Shown: piece by piece, positions 48,508-61,700 of the stretch
How the letters are laid out: each line of letters opens with the position of its first letter
Position numbering within the stretch: position 1 is the first letter of the stretch
Source of the DNA: Lysobacterales bacterium
GTDB taxonomy: Bacteria > Pseudomonadota > Gammaproteobacteria > Xanthomonadales > Rhodanobacteraceae
Length of the DNA stretch: 64,000 bases
Assembly: GCA_017305135.1 (NCBI GenBank)
Contig: JAFKNA010000015.1
Coordinates: forward strand, 106,274-170,273
Direction of reading: 5' to 3'
Translations under genes and position numbers: made by a program
Notes under the pieces: model-generated
The model's database searches: none
What the model was told of the DNA's origin: nothing
What the model saw: only the letters and a program-made list of their open reading frames with translations

Positions 48508-50937
48508 ATGGAGTTTGACCGTTTTTTTGTCGCTGCCTTCGGCAAAGGGGATGAGTCGGCGCTCGTTCCCTATCCGTACCAGCGTGCATTGGCCGAACAG
48601 GATTGGCCCAGTCTGCTCGACGTGCCGACCGGCATGGGCAAGACTGCTGCAGTGACCCTCGCCTGGTTGTGGAAACGTGGCTGGCGGATCGGAGGGCGCG
48701 AAGGTGACGTCGATTCGGCCACGCCACGCCGCCTGGTGTGGTGCCTGCCGATGCGGGTGCTGGTCGAGCAGACCGCGGACAACATCCAGCAGTGGCTGGA
48801 GCGGCTCGGCCTGTGGGGCAAGCTCGGTGAGGGCAGGGTTTCCGTCCATGTGCTGATGGGCGGCGAGGATGACCTCAAGTCCTGGGCCGAATTCCCGGAA
48901 GAGGACATGATCCTGATCGGCACCCAGGACATGCTGCTCTCGCGCGCGCTGATGCGTGGCTATGGTATGAGCCGCTACCAGTGGCCGATCCATTTCGCGC
49001 TGCTCCACAACGATTGCCTGTGGGTATTCGACGAAGTGCAGCTGATGGGTGCCGGGCTTGCCGCCTCGGCACAGCTCGAAGCCTTTCGCCGCGACTTCCC
49101 GTTGGCGAGGGACAGCCACACGCTGTGGGTTTCGGCGACATTGAACCGCGGATGGCTGGCGACAGTGGACCTGCGCGCACATCTGCCTTCGCTGCCATGC
49201 GTCGGTGTCGGCGATGAGGATCGACGTCAGGCGGGCGACCGCCTCCGTGCCGTCAAGACACTGGAGCGCGCGCCGCTGTCGTTGACCAGTGAAGCGGGCA
49301 ACAAGGCGGGACTGAAGGACTACCTGGCAAGGCTGTGCGATCTGGTGCTTGAGGTCCATGACGTGCGGTCGCAGACCCTCGTCATCGTCAACAACGTGGA
49401 CCGTGCCCAGCAGCTGTTCCGCCTGCTGCGCGAGCGGCGAGGCGGCCAGGATGACCTGCTCGTCCATGCCCGTTTCCGTGCCGCCGAGCGCACCGGGCAC
49501 GCACGCCGGCTGCGCGAGGCCGACACCGGCAACGACCGCATCGTCGTCGCCACCCAGGCCATCGAGGCCGGCGTGGACATCTCGTCCAGGGCGCTGGTCA
49601 CCGAACTCGCCCCTTGGTCATCAATGGCGCAGCGGTTCGGCCGCTGCAATCGCTATGGCGAGTACAACACCGATGGTGCACGTATCCTGTGGGTGGATGT
49701 TGAAGGCCACGCAGACCTTGCCCGGCCCTATTCGCCCGAGGAACTGGCCTTCGCGCGCAGCAGGCTGGAAGCGCTGGACAGCGCCAGTCCGGATGCGCTC
49801 CCCAGGACCGACAACGAGCGACCACTCACGGCCGTCCTGCGGCGCAGGGATCTGCTTGATCTGTTCAACACCGACCCGGATCTGTCCGGCTTCGATGTGG
49901 ATGTTTCCGACTACATCCGTGACAGCGGCCTGCCTTCCGTCCAGGTGTTCTGGCGCGACTTCAGGGGCGATCCGAACGATCCCTCAAACCGGCAGCTTGC
50001 GGCTGGCCCGCCCGAACTGTGCCCCGTTTCGATCACGCAGGCCCGGGCATTCTTCCGGCGCAAGGACGTCATCCTGTGGCGTTGGGACACGCTCGATGGC
50101 AGGTGGGTGAAGGTGGACCGGGATCCGCGCCCGGGCATGACGTTGCTCGCACACGCCAGCGCCGGGGGCTACGACCGGGACATCGGTTTCGACCCGGGGA
50201 TCACCCGGCCGCTCGACGATCTTCCCTCCGCCGGCGGAACCGTCCCGCAGCGCGATTTCAAGGGCGATTGGCGCTCGCAACAGAGCAGGCCCGTAGCGCT
50301 GGCTGCACACCTGCGCCATGTCGCGCAGCATGCCGACCGTCTCTGCGCAATGGTCGAGGAAGTGGGGCATCGCGACAGCATCGTCCGTGCAGGTCGCTGG
50401 CATGATCTGGGAAAGCTGCATGAGGTGTTCCAGCACTCGATGTACCGCTGTCGGCTTCCCGCCGACCCGGCGCGGCCGCTCGCGAAGTCCTCATGCAGTG
50501 GCCCCATGCATCACAAACGCGAGTACTTCCGCCACGAGCTCGCATCCATGCTTGCCTGGCTCGACCAGCACGAGGGCGAACCCGAGGCCGATCTGATCGC
50601 CTACCTGATCCTGGCCCATCACGGCAAGGTGCGCACCAGCCTGCGAGCCATGCCCGGTGAAGCGGAGCACATTCCGCCCGGCACCAGACGCTTCGCGCGC
50701 GGAATCCACGAGGGTGACTCTTTGCCGGCACTCGACTTCGATGGCGAGCACAGCGCGCAGACCAGCCTCAGGCTGGCATTGATGGAAATCGGAGAAGGGG
50801 AGCAAGGGCCGTCCTGGACGGAACGCGTCCTGCGCCTGCTCGACCAGCACGGTCCGTTCCGGCTGGCCTGGCTGGAGACGCTGGTGCGCCTCGCCGACTG
50901 GCGTGCTTCGGCGGCCGAGCAGGAGGACACGGCATGA
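48508..50937 (+). CDS. cas3: Cas3 helicase-nuclease, type I-G (helicase first, HD last)
   Basis: 809 residues. SF2 helicase first: Walker A PTGMGKT (Gly42-Thr46), DEVQ at 175-178, ATQAIEAGVDIS as motif VI region. The HD nuclease is at the C-terminus: His632-Asp633 (GRWHDLGKLHEVFQ), with MHHKREYFRHE and LAHHGKVR as further metal ligands. A C-terminal HD is the arrangement found in type I-U/I-G Cas3, opposite to type I-E. It unwinds and degrades target DNA recruited by Cascade. The ATG at 48508 with a strong purine-rich ribosome site is used. Its stop overlaps the next gene by 4 bases. Confidence 0.93.
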   Translation: MEFDRFFVAAFGKGDESALVPYPYQRALAEQDWPSLLDVPTGMGKTAAVTLAWLWKRGWRIGGREGDVDSATPRRLVWCLPMRVLVEQTADNIQQWLERLGLWGKLGEGRVSVHVLMGGEDDLKSWAEFPEEDMILIGTQDMLLSRALMRGYGMSRYQWPIHFALLHNDCLWVFDEVQLMGAGLAASAQLEAFRRDFPLARDSHTLWVSATLNRGWLATVDLRAHLPSLPCVGVGDEDRRQAGDRLRAVKTLERAPLSLTSEAGNKAGLKDYLARLCDLVLEVHDVRSQTLVIVNNVDRAQQLFRLLRERRGGQDDLLVHARFRAAERTGHARRLREADTGNDRIVVATQAIEAGVDISSRALVTELAPWSSMAQRFGRCNRYGEYNTDGARILWVDVEGHADLARPYSPEELAFARSRLEALDSASPDALPRTDNERPLTAVLRRRDLLDLFNTDPDLSGFDVDVSDYIRDSGLPSVQVFWRDFRGDPNDPSNRQLAAGPPELCPVSITQARAFFRRKDVILWRWDTLDGRWVKVDRDPRPGMTLLAHASAGGYDRDIGFDPGITRPLDDLPSAGGTVPQRDFKGDWRSQQSRPVALAAHLRHVAQHADRLCAMVEEVGHRDSIVRAGRWHDLGKLHEVFQHSMYRCRLPADPARPLAKSSCSGPMHHKREYFRHELASMLAWLDQHEGEPEADLIAYLILAHHGKVRTSLRAMPGEAEHIPPGTRRFARGIHEGDSLPALDFDGEHSAQTSLRLALMEIGEGEQGPSWTERVLRLLDQHGPFRLAWLETLVRLADWRASAAEQEDTA

Positions 50938-51436
50938 AGCTCGCCGCCTTCGAGGCGGTAGCGAAGGTCCTGGACACCGCCCAGGTTCGCTATCTCGTCG
51001 CCGGCGGCCTGGCGGTGGTCGCCCATGGCCACGTCCGCCTGACCCTGGACATCGACCTGGTCGTCGCCCTCGATCCGAACAACACACATCGTGCCTTCAA
51101 GGCCCTGGCCGATATCGGCTATCGCCCCTCCGTACCCGTCGACGCCGGATCCTTCGCCCAGGCGGAGCAGCGGCAACGCTGGCGGGATGAAAAGAACATG
51201 CAGGTGCTCAGCTTCTTCAGCGACGACTTTCCCGGGACGGCGGTGGACGTCTTCGTCTACGAGCCGTTCGATTTCGCACGTGAATACGAAATCGCACTGC
51301 AGGGCGAACTCCTGCCGGGCCTGGTGGCACGGTTCGTCTCGATTCCCACGCTGATCCAGATGAAACGGGCGGCCGGTCGTGCGAAGGATCTCGACGACAT
51401 CCAGCACCTGGAGTGGCTGCAGGAGGACGCATCCCG

Positions 51437-51440
<4 letters not shown>
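50934..51440 (+). CDS. Minimal nucleotidyltransferase (AbiEii/MNT-like) inside the cas operon
   Basis: 168 residues. The pol-beta-type signature is complete: GG at 24-25 (LVAGGLAVVAHGH), Asp39 and Asp41 (TLDIDL), third Asp105 (AVDVFVYE), and the C-terminal KRAAGRAKDLDDI helix typical of AbiEii-like enzymes. Relatives transfer nucleotides to tRNA or proteins as toxins or antitoxins, often in abortive infection. It is not a standard type I-G gene. ATG overlaps the cas3 stop and its own stop overlaps the csx17 start (ATGA both sides), so it is made in step with the cas proteins. Substrate unknown; role inferred from the fold and from the partner-like extension on Csx17. Confidence 0.88.
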
Positions 51441-54842
<3,402 letters not shown>

Positions 54843-54845
54843 GCC

Positions 54846-56336
54846 ATGCTCGCGCTTGCCTTCACCTTTCCTGCCGGGCGCTACCACGCCACACCTTGGG
54901 ACAGACACGTCAACGAGGGCGCCGTTGCGTGGCCGCCCGAACCGTGGCGCATCCTGCGCGGTCTCATCGCCACATGGCACCACAAGGTCAAGCACTTTGG
55001 GAAACATGACGAGAAGACGCTTCTGACGCTGGTCGAGGCGCTGTCCGGCGAGCTGCCGCAGTATCGTCTGCCGCCCGCCAGCCACAGCCACACCCGCCAC
55101 TACATGCCGCAGTTCGCTGCCGGCAAGACCTCGCTGGTGTTCGACGCCTTCGCAGCAATCGGGCGCCAGGACTCGCTGACCGTCATCTGGCAGAACATCG
55201 ACCTTCCGGACCCGCAGCGTGCTCTGCTTGACGATCTCCTCTCCGCCATGGGTTATCTCGGGCGCGCCGAATCCTGGGTGGAAGCGAAGCGCGTCTCCGA
55301 AGCCCCGAAGCCCGACTGCAGGCCCGGAGAAGCAGCGGTGGACATCAGCACCGGCGAGTTCCTCGGCGAACTCGTCACGCTCCACGCACCCTTGCCGGAG
55401 GATGAGTACCAGTCCCTGCGCGCCGAATTCCTTGCCGATGCCAAGGCCAGGAAGAAACTCGGCAGCACACTGCCGGACAACTTGCTTGCGGCGCTCAGCG
55501 TGGACACGGCCGACCTGCGCAAGGTCGGTTGGAGCCAGCCTCCCGCGGCACGCAAGGTGAGCTACCTGCGCCCGCCTCACGCGCTGCATCCCAGGCGAGC
55601 CGCCCCGCCAGCCAAGGTACGGAAAGTGGTCGCCGTCAATTTCGTCCTCGACGGCAAGCCGCTGCCGCGAGTGGAGGACAGCTTGCGTATGGGCGAACTG
55701 ATGCGCATTGCGACGATGAGTCAATGCAAGCGCATCTTCGGCGAGGCCCATGTTCCATCGGTCTTTTCCGGCCACCGGTTACCAGCGGAAAATCGCCATG
55801 GTCACGCGTTCTATCTGCCTTGGGACAGTGATGGCGATGGCAAGCTCGATCGCGTGCTGGTTTACGTGGCCGGCGGCATGAGTGATTCGGAGCAGCAGGC
55901 ACTTCTCAGGGTGCAAAAACTGTGGAACCAGGAGGGTGTCGAATGGCGGCTGGTGTTCGAAGGCAGCGGGACTCCTGCAGTTGCCGAAAGGATCACCATG
56001 AAGAACCGGACCTGGAGATCCGTCACGCCCTATCTGCATCCCTGGCATGTCAAGAAGCGGTTCTCCATTGAAGACCAGATCCGCCGCGAGTGCCGTGAGC
56101 GTGGTCTACCGGAACCGCTCGCAGTGCAGCCCCTGGAGCAGATCGACGTGGGCAGGAACCGCAAGCGTCGACCCATTCATTTCCACCGTTTTCGTAGCCG
56201 GCGCGGGTTGTCCCAGCCCGATCGGCTGGGAAGCTTCTGGTGTTTGACCTTTCCCGAGCCCGTTGATGGACCATTGGCCCTGGGTTTCGCCTGTCATTTC
56301 GGCCTCGGGTTGTTTGCCCCGGAATCATCAGCCTGA
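54846..56336 (+). CDS. csb2: Csb2 (Cas5-Cas6 fusion, GSU0054-type)
   Basis: 496 residues. The N-terminal half is a Cas5-like RAMP (MLALAFTFPAGRYHATPWD, AWPPEPWRILRGLIATW, the invariant GSU0054 start). The C-terminal half is Cas6-like and ends with a glycine-rich RAMP loop (ACHFGLGLFAP). It caps the crRNA 5' handle and is expected to cut the pre-crRNA at the repeat hairpin, which explains why no separate cas6 exists here. Three bases separate it from csb1. Confidence 0.92.
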   Translation: MLALAFTFPAGRYHATPWDRHVNEGAVAWPPEPWRILRGLIATWHHKVKHFGKHDEKTLLTLVEALSGELPQYRLPPASHSHTRHYMPQFAAGKTSLVFDAFAAIGRQDSLTVIWQNIDLPDPQRALLDDLLSAMGYLGRAESWVEAKRVSEAPKPDCRPGEAAVDISTGEFLGELVTLHAPLPEDEYQSLRAEFLADAKARKKLGSTLPDNLLAALSVDTADLRKVGWSQPPAARKVSYLRPPHALHPRRAAPPAKVRKVVAVNFVLDGKPLPRVEDSLRMGELMRIATMSQCKRIFGEAHVPSVFSGHRLPAENRHGHAFYLPWDSDGDGKLDRVLVYVAGGMSDSEQQALLRVQKLWNQEGVEWRLVFEGSGTPAVAERITMKNRTWRSVTPYLHPWHVKKRFSIEDQIRRECRERGLPEPLAVQPLEQIDVGRNRKRRPIHFHRFRSRRGLSQPDRLGSFWCLTFPEPVDGPLALGFACHFGLGLFAPESSA

Positions 56337-56441
56337 GCAGGCGATTCCAGTGCCAGCTCGTTACTCACCTGTTGCCTCCCGTCGCTGATTGGCGTAGAAC
56401 CCATAGCGGGAATCTTCGAATGCCACGCGGAGCGGCCTTCG

Positions 56442-58163
56442 ATGGAACACAGACAGGGTGAATTGGAACTCCCGTTCCCGGAACTCGGCGTCGATCAGCC
56501 GCTGATTCCGGTACGCATGCTCAACGAGCATGTGTATTGCCCGCGCCTGGCCTACCTGGAATGGGTGCAGGGCGAATGGGCCGATTCCGCGGATACCGTT
56601 GAAGGGCGCCACAAGCACAAACGCGTCGATCGGCGGGCCGGTGATCTGCCGGATGCGCAGACCGCCGAGGAAGAGCAGGCAGACATCCATGCGCGTTCGA
56701 TCACGCTGTCGTCGAACGCGCTCGGGCTCATCGCCAAGCTTGATCTGATCGAAGGGGAGGGCAGTACGGTCACGCCGGTCGACTACAAGCGTGGCAAGCG
56801 TCCCCACACGGCGCGCGGCGTGTACGATCCCGAGCGCGTGCAACTTTGCGCGCAGGGACTGCTGCTGCGTGAGCACGGTTATACCTGCGAAGAAGGCGCC
56901 ATCTACTACGTCGGCAGCAAGGAGCGCGTCGCGGTCGCCTTCGACGACGAGCTGCTGTCGCTCACCCGCAATGCCATCGCCGAGCTGCGCACGATGGCCG
57001 CTGGCGGGCACATACCGGCGCCGCTTGTGGACAGTCCGAAATGCCCGCGCTGCTCGCTGGTCACGATCTGCCTGCCCGACGAGGTGCAGTTCCTCAAGCA
57101 GGCGGAGCTTTCGCCCCGGCCGCTTGCCGTGCCCCGCCACGAGGCGCTGCCGCTCTACATCCAGCATTACAGCGCCAAGCTGGCGAAGAAGGGGGACGAG
57201 CTCGAGGTCGCGGACAAGGACGGACGGGTGCTCGCCACGGCGCGCGTGCGCGAGGTTTCTCAGGTCGTCATCCAAGGCAACATCTACGTCACGACGCCGT
57301 GCCTGCAGGAGCTCATGCAACGCGGCATCCCGATCACCTGGCACAGTTACGGCGGCTTCTTCTTCGGTCATACCCAGGGCAATGGCCACAAGAACGTGGA
57401 GCTGCGTACGGCACAATTCCGAGCGAGCTTCGACGATCGCATGTGCCTTCGCATTGCACGCGGCCTGGTCGCTGCAAAGATCAGCAATTGCCGCACGCAG
57501 CTTCGCCGGAACTGGAAGCCGGAAGACAAGCCCGAGCGCCTGCTGGCGGATCTCAAACGCGTGCGGGAGCAGGCCGAGCGCGCCAACAGCCTCGAAGTGC
57601 TGCTCGGCCTTGAAGGGCATGCGGCGGCACTTTATTTCGGCCAGTTCAGGCAGACATTGAAACCGCTGACGCCCGACGACGAGGCGGTGACCGCCTTCGA
57701 CTTCACCCAACGCAACCGTCGGCCGCCCGCCGATCCGGTCAACGCCATGCTGTCGTTTGCCTATACGATGCTGGCGCGCACCTGGACCACCGTCCTCAGC
57801 GCCGTCGGCTTCGATGCATTCCGCGGCTTCTACCACCAGCCGCGTTACGGACGCCCCGCCCTGGCGCTGGACATGATGGAGCCGTTCCGCCCGCTGCTGG
57901 CCGATTCGGTCGTGATGCAGGTCATCAACAACGGCGAAGTGCACCCCACCGATTTCGTCAGCGTCGCCGGCAGCGTGAATCTGGACGCCGGCGGGCGAAA
58001 ACGCTTCATCGGCGCCTTCGAACGCCGGCTCAGCCACGAGATCACGCATCCCCTGTTCGGATACCGCCTCAGCTACCGCCGGTTGCTGGAACTTCAGGCC
58101 CGCCTGCTTGGCCGCTTCTTGCTCGGCGAACTCGACGAATACCCAAACTTCACCACGCGCTGA
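56442..58163 (+). CDS. cas4-cas1: Cas4-Cas1 fusion protein
   Basis: 573 residues. Cas4 (about 1-215): Fe-S cysteines Cys33 (HVYCPR) and Cys201, Cys204, Cys210 (CPRCSLVTIC), RecB-like nuclease motif with VDYKRGK. Cas1 (about 225-573): PLYIQHYSAKLAKKGDELEV start, catalytic Glu in LEVLLGLEGHAAALYFG, His and Asp in GFYHQPRYGRPALALDMMEP. The fusion is a hallmark of type I-U/I-G; Cas4 selects the PAM side of new spacers. A 105-base gap after csb2 separates adaptation from interference genes and may hold an internal promoter. Confidence 0.95.
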   Translation: MEHRQGELELPFPELGVDQPLIPVRMLNEHVYCPRLAYLEWVQGEWADSADTVEGRHKHKRVDRRAGDLPDAQTAEEEQADIHARSITLSSNALGLIAKLDLIEGEGSTVTPVDYKRGKRPHTARGVYDPERVQLCAQGLLLREHGYTCEEGAIYYVGSKERVAVAFDDELLSLTRNAIAELRTMAAGGHIPAPLVDSPKCPRCSLVTICLPDEVQFLKQAELSPRPLAVPRHEALPLYIQHYSAKLAKKGDELEVADKDGRVLATARVREVSQVVIQGNIYVTTPCLQELMQRGIPITWHSYGGFFFGHTQGNGHKNVELRTAQFRASFDDRMCLRIARGLVAAKISNCRTQLRRNWKPEDKPERLLADLKRVREQAERANSLEVLLGLEGHAAALYFGQFRQTLKPLTPDDEAVTAFDFTQRNRRPPADPVNAMLSFAYTMLARTWTTVLSAVGFDAFRGFYHQPRYGRPALALDMMEPFRPLLADSVVMQVINNGEVHPTDFVSVAGSVNLDAGGRKRFIGAFERRLSHEITHPLFGYRLSYRRLLELQARLLGRFLLGELDEYPNFTTR

Positions 58164-58188
58164 CAGCGGCGCAGGACCCGAGACCGCG

Positions 58189-58479
58189 ATGGACGAACAT
58201 CTCTACTTGGTGACCTACGACATCCGCGACGACAAGCGCTGGCGCCGCGTGTTCAAGCTGATGAAGGGCTTCGGCGAATGGCTCCAGCTCTCGGTATTCC
58301 AGTGCCGACTGAGCCGCCAGGCCCACGCGGAACTCGTCCAGTTGCTGGACGGCGTGATCGATCGTACGGTGGATGCACTGCTGATCATAGATCTAGGTTC
58401 GGCCGACAAGGTCAAGCCCCGGGTGCTGAGCCTTGGCGACAAGTTCGAGGCAGTTCCGCGCAAGCCGATCATCGTCTGA
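58189..58479 (+). CDS. cas2: Cas2
   Basis: 96 residues, MDEHLYLVTYDIRDDKRWRR, the ferredoxin-like fold of Cas2 with Asp in the first strand (VTYDI). The segment GEWLQLSVFQCRLSRQ is typical of the family. It bridges two Cas1 dimers during spacer integration. It is 25 bases after cas4-cas1 and last before the leader. Confidence 0.96.
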   Translation: MDEHLYLVTYDIRDDKRWRRVFKLMKGFGEWLQLSVFQCRLSRQAHAELVQLLDGVIDRTVDALLIIDLGSADKVKPRVLSLGDKFEAVPRKPIIV

Positions 58480-58716
58480 AGGTGAACGTACCATTCGACC
58501 CAAACTCGCGCCATACTCGCCGAGCAGATGCGAGCGCTCAGGTGGTGCTCAAAAAGCCGCTCAGCGCTCGCACGGTGAAGCTCTTTGATAATCAGCATGT
58601 TGTAGGCCGTTTTGAATGTACGCTGTCAGCACCCACCGCGAGCGGCTTCAAGATCAGGCTACCGCTCGCAACTGTGGTCGAAAGCGCTTACGCTTCAGAT
58701 GCTTGCGAGCGGGCCG
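58480..58716 (+). promoter_or_regulatory. CRISPR leader
   Basis: 237 bases between cas2 and the first repeat. It is AT-richer in the middle (CTCTTTGATAATCAGCATG). It contains a perfect IHF consensus match at 58590-58602 (AATCAG-CATG-TTG). GCGAGCGG occurs at 58638-58645 and 58705-58712 with an inverted copy CCGCTCGC at 58672-58679, about 33 bases apart. Leader position is supported by adjacency to cas2 and by the altered last repeat at the far end. Confidence 0.7.
58590..58602 (+). promoter_or_regulatory. Possible IHF site in the leader
   Basis: AATCAGCATGTTG fits WATCARnnnnTTR at every position. It lies 114 bases before repeat 1, further than the known E. coli site, so involvement in spacer integration is uncertain. 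Confidence 0.3.
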
Positions 58717-61700
58717 GTTTCCGCGGCTAACTAGCCGCGGCCTCATTGAAGCTTCGAGGTGGTGGCGGCGATCCTCGGCCCGGTCGCGGTTTCCGCGGCT
58801 AACTAGCCGCGGCCTCATTGAAGCGGGACGTGCGCAAGCTCCCCTCCGCATCGGTGGCGGCGGTTTCCGCGGCTAACTAGCCGCGGCCTCATTGAAGCGT
58901 GGCCGCTGCCTCCGGCGTAGTCGGCGCCGGGTGCGGTGGTTTCCGCGGCTAACTAGCCGCGGCCTCATTGAAGCCCTGAGGCGGGCGGCGGTTCAGCAAG
59001 CGCGTCGCCGGTTTCCGCGGCTAACTAGCCGCGGCCTCATTGAAGCCAGGCACTGCACGCGGGGCATCCCTGAGTGTCAGGCGTTTCCGCGGCTAACTAG
59101 CCGCGGCCTCATTGAAGCCCGGCATCGGGCGCTCCATGTTGCGAATTGCGCGGGGTTTCCGCGGCTAACTAGCCGCGGCCTCATTGAAGCAATTTGCTCC
59201 GGCGCGCAATCGGGCCAGTAGCGCTTGGGTTTCCGCGGCTAACTAGCCGCGGCCTCATTGAAGCAACTCAGTAAGGCGTGAACCTGAGCCTAGGGAGCGG
59301 GTTTCCGCGGCTAACTAGCCGCGGCCTCATTGAAGCTGCCGACTTCCACGCCGGCCAGCTTCAGCGTGACCTCGGTTTCCGCGGCTAACTAGCCGCGGCC
59401 TCATTGAAGCCGCGACCAGCAGCGCCAGCAGCGCCAGGAGGGCCTGGCGTTTCCGCGGCTAACTAGCCGCGGCCTCATTGAAGCCAGGCGGTCGTAGTAA
59501 TTGCGCAGGTCCACTTCGCCGTTTCCGCGGCTAACTAGCCGCGGCCTCATTGAAGCAGCGTCGCTCCCTTCTTCGTAAGCACGTTACCCTTGGTTTCCGC
59601 GGCTAACTAGCCGCGGCCTCATTGAAGCCGCTGCTGGAAGCACTGCCCGTGATTCCCGTCGCCAGGTTTCCGCGGCTAACTAGCCGCGGCCTCATTGAAG
59701 CCCGTCGAGCTTGGCGCCGACCAGGCGCCGCAGACGCGGTTTCCGCGGCTAACTAGCCGCGGCCTCATTGAAGCATGATTGGGCGCCAGTCGATCATGCG
59801 GCGCCCCCGAACGTTTCCGCGGCTAACTAGCCGCGGCCTCATTGAAGCTCGCAGGGCGGCTCCGGCGTGGTAACAGCAACCGCAGTTTCCGCGGCTAACT
59901 AGCCGCGGCCTCATTGAAGCCAGCGATTGATGTCGCAGGCTTGATCAATCGCATCCGTTTCCGCGGCTAACTAGCCGCGGCCTCATTGAAGCCGCCACTG
60001 GTGGATGGTGGGCGGGGAGAGATTCAGGGTTTCCGCGGCTAACTAGCCGCGGCCTCATTGAAGCCTCCGCAAAAGACAGTAGAGCTTTGGCGTGAAGTTC
60101 GGTTTCCGCGGCTAACTAGCCGCGGCCTCATTGAAGCCAGGTACGAGTGGAGGTCCATGGACGCCAACATTAGGGTTTCCGCGGCTAACTAGCCGCGGCC
60201 TCATTGAAGCCGCGCCTGGGCCGAAGCCGCCCGCGCCGCCGCCGCCGTTTCCGCGGCTAACTAGCCGCGGCCTCATTGAAGCAGCGGCGCGGGTGGCGGC
60301 GGGCGCCGCGGTGGTGGCAGTTTCCGCGGCTAACTAGCCGCGGCCTCATTGAAGCCGCGTAGGCTTGCCATTCCTTGGCATTGCGGATCACGGTTTCCGC
60401 GGCTAACTAGCCGCGGCCTCATTGAAGCGCGGCGGCGCCCCTGGCGACCTGCTCGTAGAACTCCCGTTTCCGCGGCTAACTAGCCGCGGCCTCATTGAAG
60501 CGGCAGCTCGACCGCCATCCGCGGGGGATAGGCCTTGGTTTCCGCGGCTAACTAGCCGCGGCCTCATTGAAGCTGGTCTGGGTTTCCCCCACAGAACCCA
60601 CCGGCAACGTTTCCGCGGCTAACTAGCCGCGGCCTCATTGAAGCGGCGCTTCGGGCGCCCAGCCGACGTCCTGTTCTTCCGTTTCCGCGGCTAACTAGCC
60701 GCGGCCTCATTGAAGCGATGCCATCCGCCTGCTGCTCGGCGACCTCAGCCCGCGGTTTCCGCGGCTAACTAGCCGCGGCCTCATTGAAGCGTCAGCCAAG
60801 GCACCGGCAGCACGGGCGCAGCGTTGTTTCCGCGGCTAACTAGCCGCGGCCTCATTGAAGCGCGGCGCTGCGAGTCCTTCAGCACCTGCTTGGCATCGTT
60901 TCCGCGGCTAACTAGCCGCGGCCTCATTGAAGCATGAACTCGCTGGAGCAAAGCTCGCTGGAGGAGATCGTTTCCGCGGCTAACTAGCCGCGGCCTCATT
61001 GAAGCGCCAGCGGCCAGCTCACCGTGGATGAGGTGCCGGTTCCGGTTTCCGCGGCTAACTAGCCGCGGCCTCATTGAAGCTCGGCAAGGACTACTACTTC
61101 GACATCACGGCGGTGGAGTTTCCGCGGCTAACTAGCCGCGGCCTCATTGAAGCCACCATGCTGACCGCATCCGCCGCGCCCGTGGGCGCCGTTTCCGCGG
61201 CTAACTAGCCGCGGCCTCATTGAAGCTTGCGGCCAAACGAGATGATCGCCCGCCGCGTCGGAGTTTCCGCGGCTAACTAGCCGCGGCCTCATTGAAGCGA
61301 TTGCGGGGGATGGGGTGCCGGCCTCGCACATCAGCGGTTTCCGCGGCTAACTAGCCGCGGCCTCATTGAAGCCACGCCAGCGAGGGCGAGCGGCGGGAAG
61401 GACCACGCGGTTTCCGCGGCTAACTAGCCGCGGCCTCATTGAAGCCTGATGCCGGCCTCGATGCGGAGCTTGGCGGCGCGGGCTTGGTTTCCGCGGCTAA
61501 CTAGCCGCGGCCTCATTGAAGCAGCTATGTCGGGGACGAAGGCCCATGACCGCCCCCGGTTTCCGCGGCTAACTAGCCGCGGCCTCATTGAAGCATGGGG
61601 GTCGGGAGCGAGGTCTATTCCCCGGTCACGGTTTCCGCGGCTAACTAGCCGCGGCCTCATTGAAGCCACGGCCCGCCGAGCGATGGCAAGGGGGCTCCAT

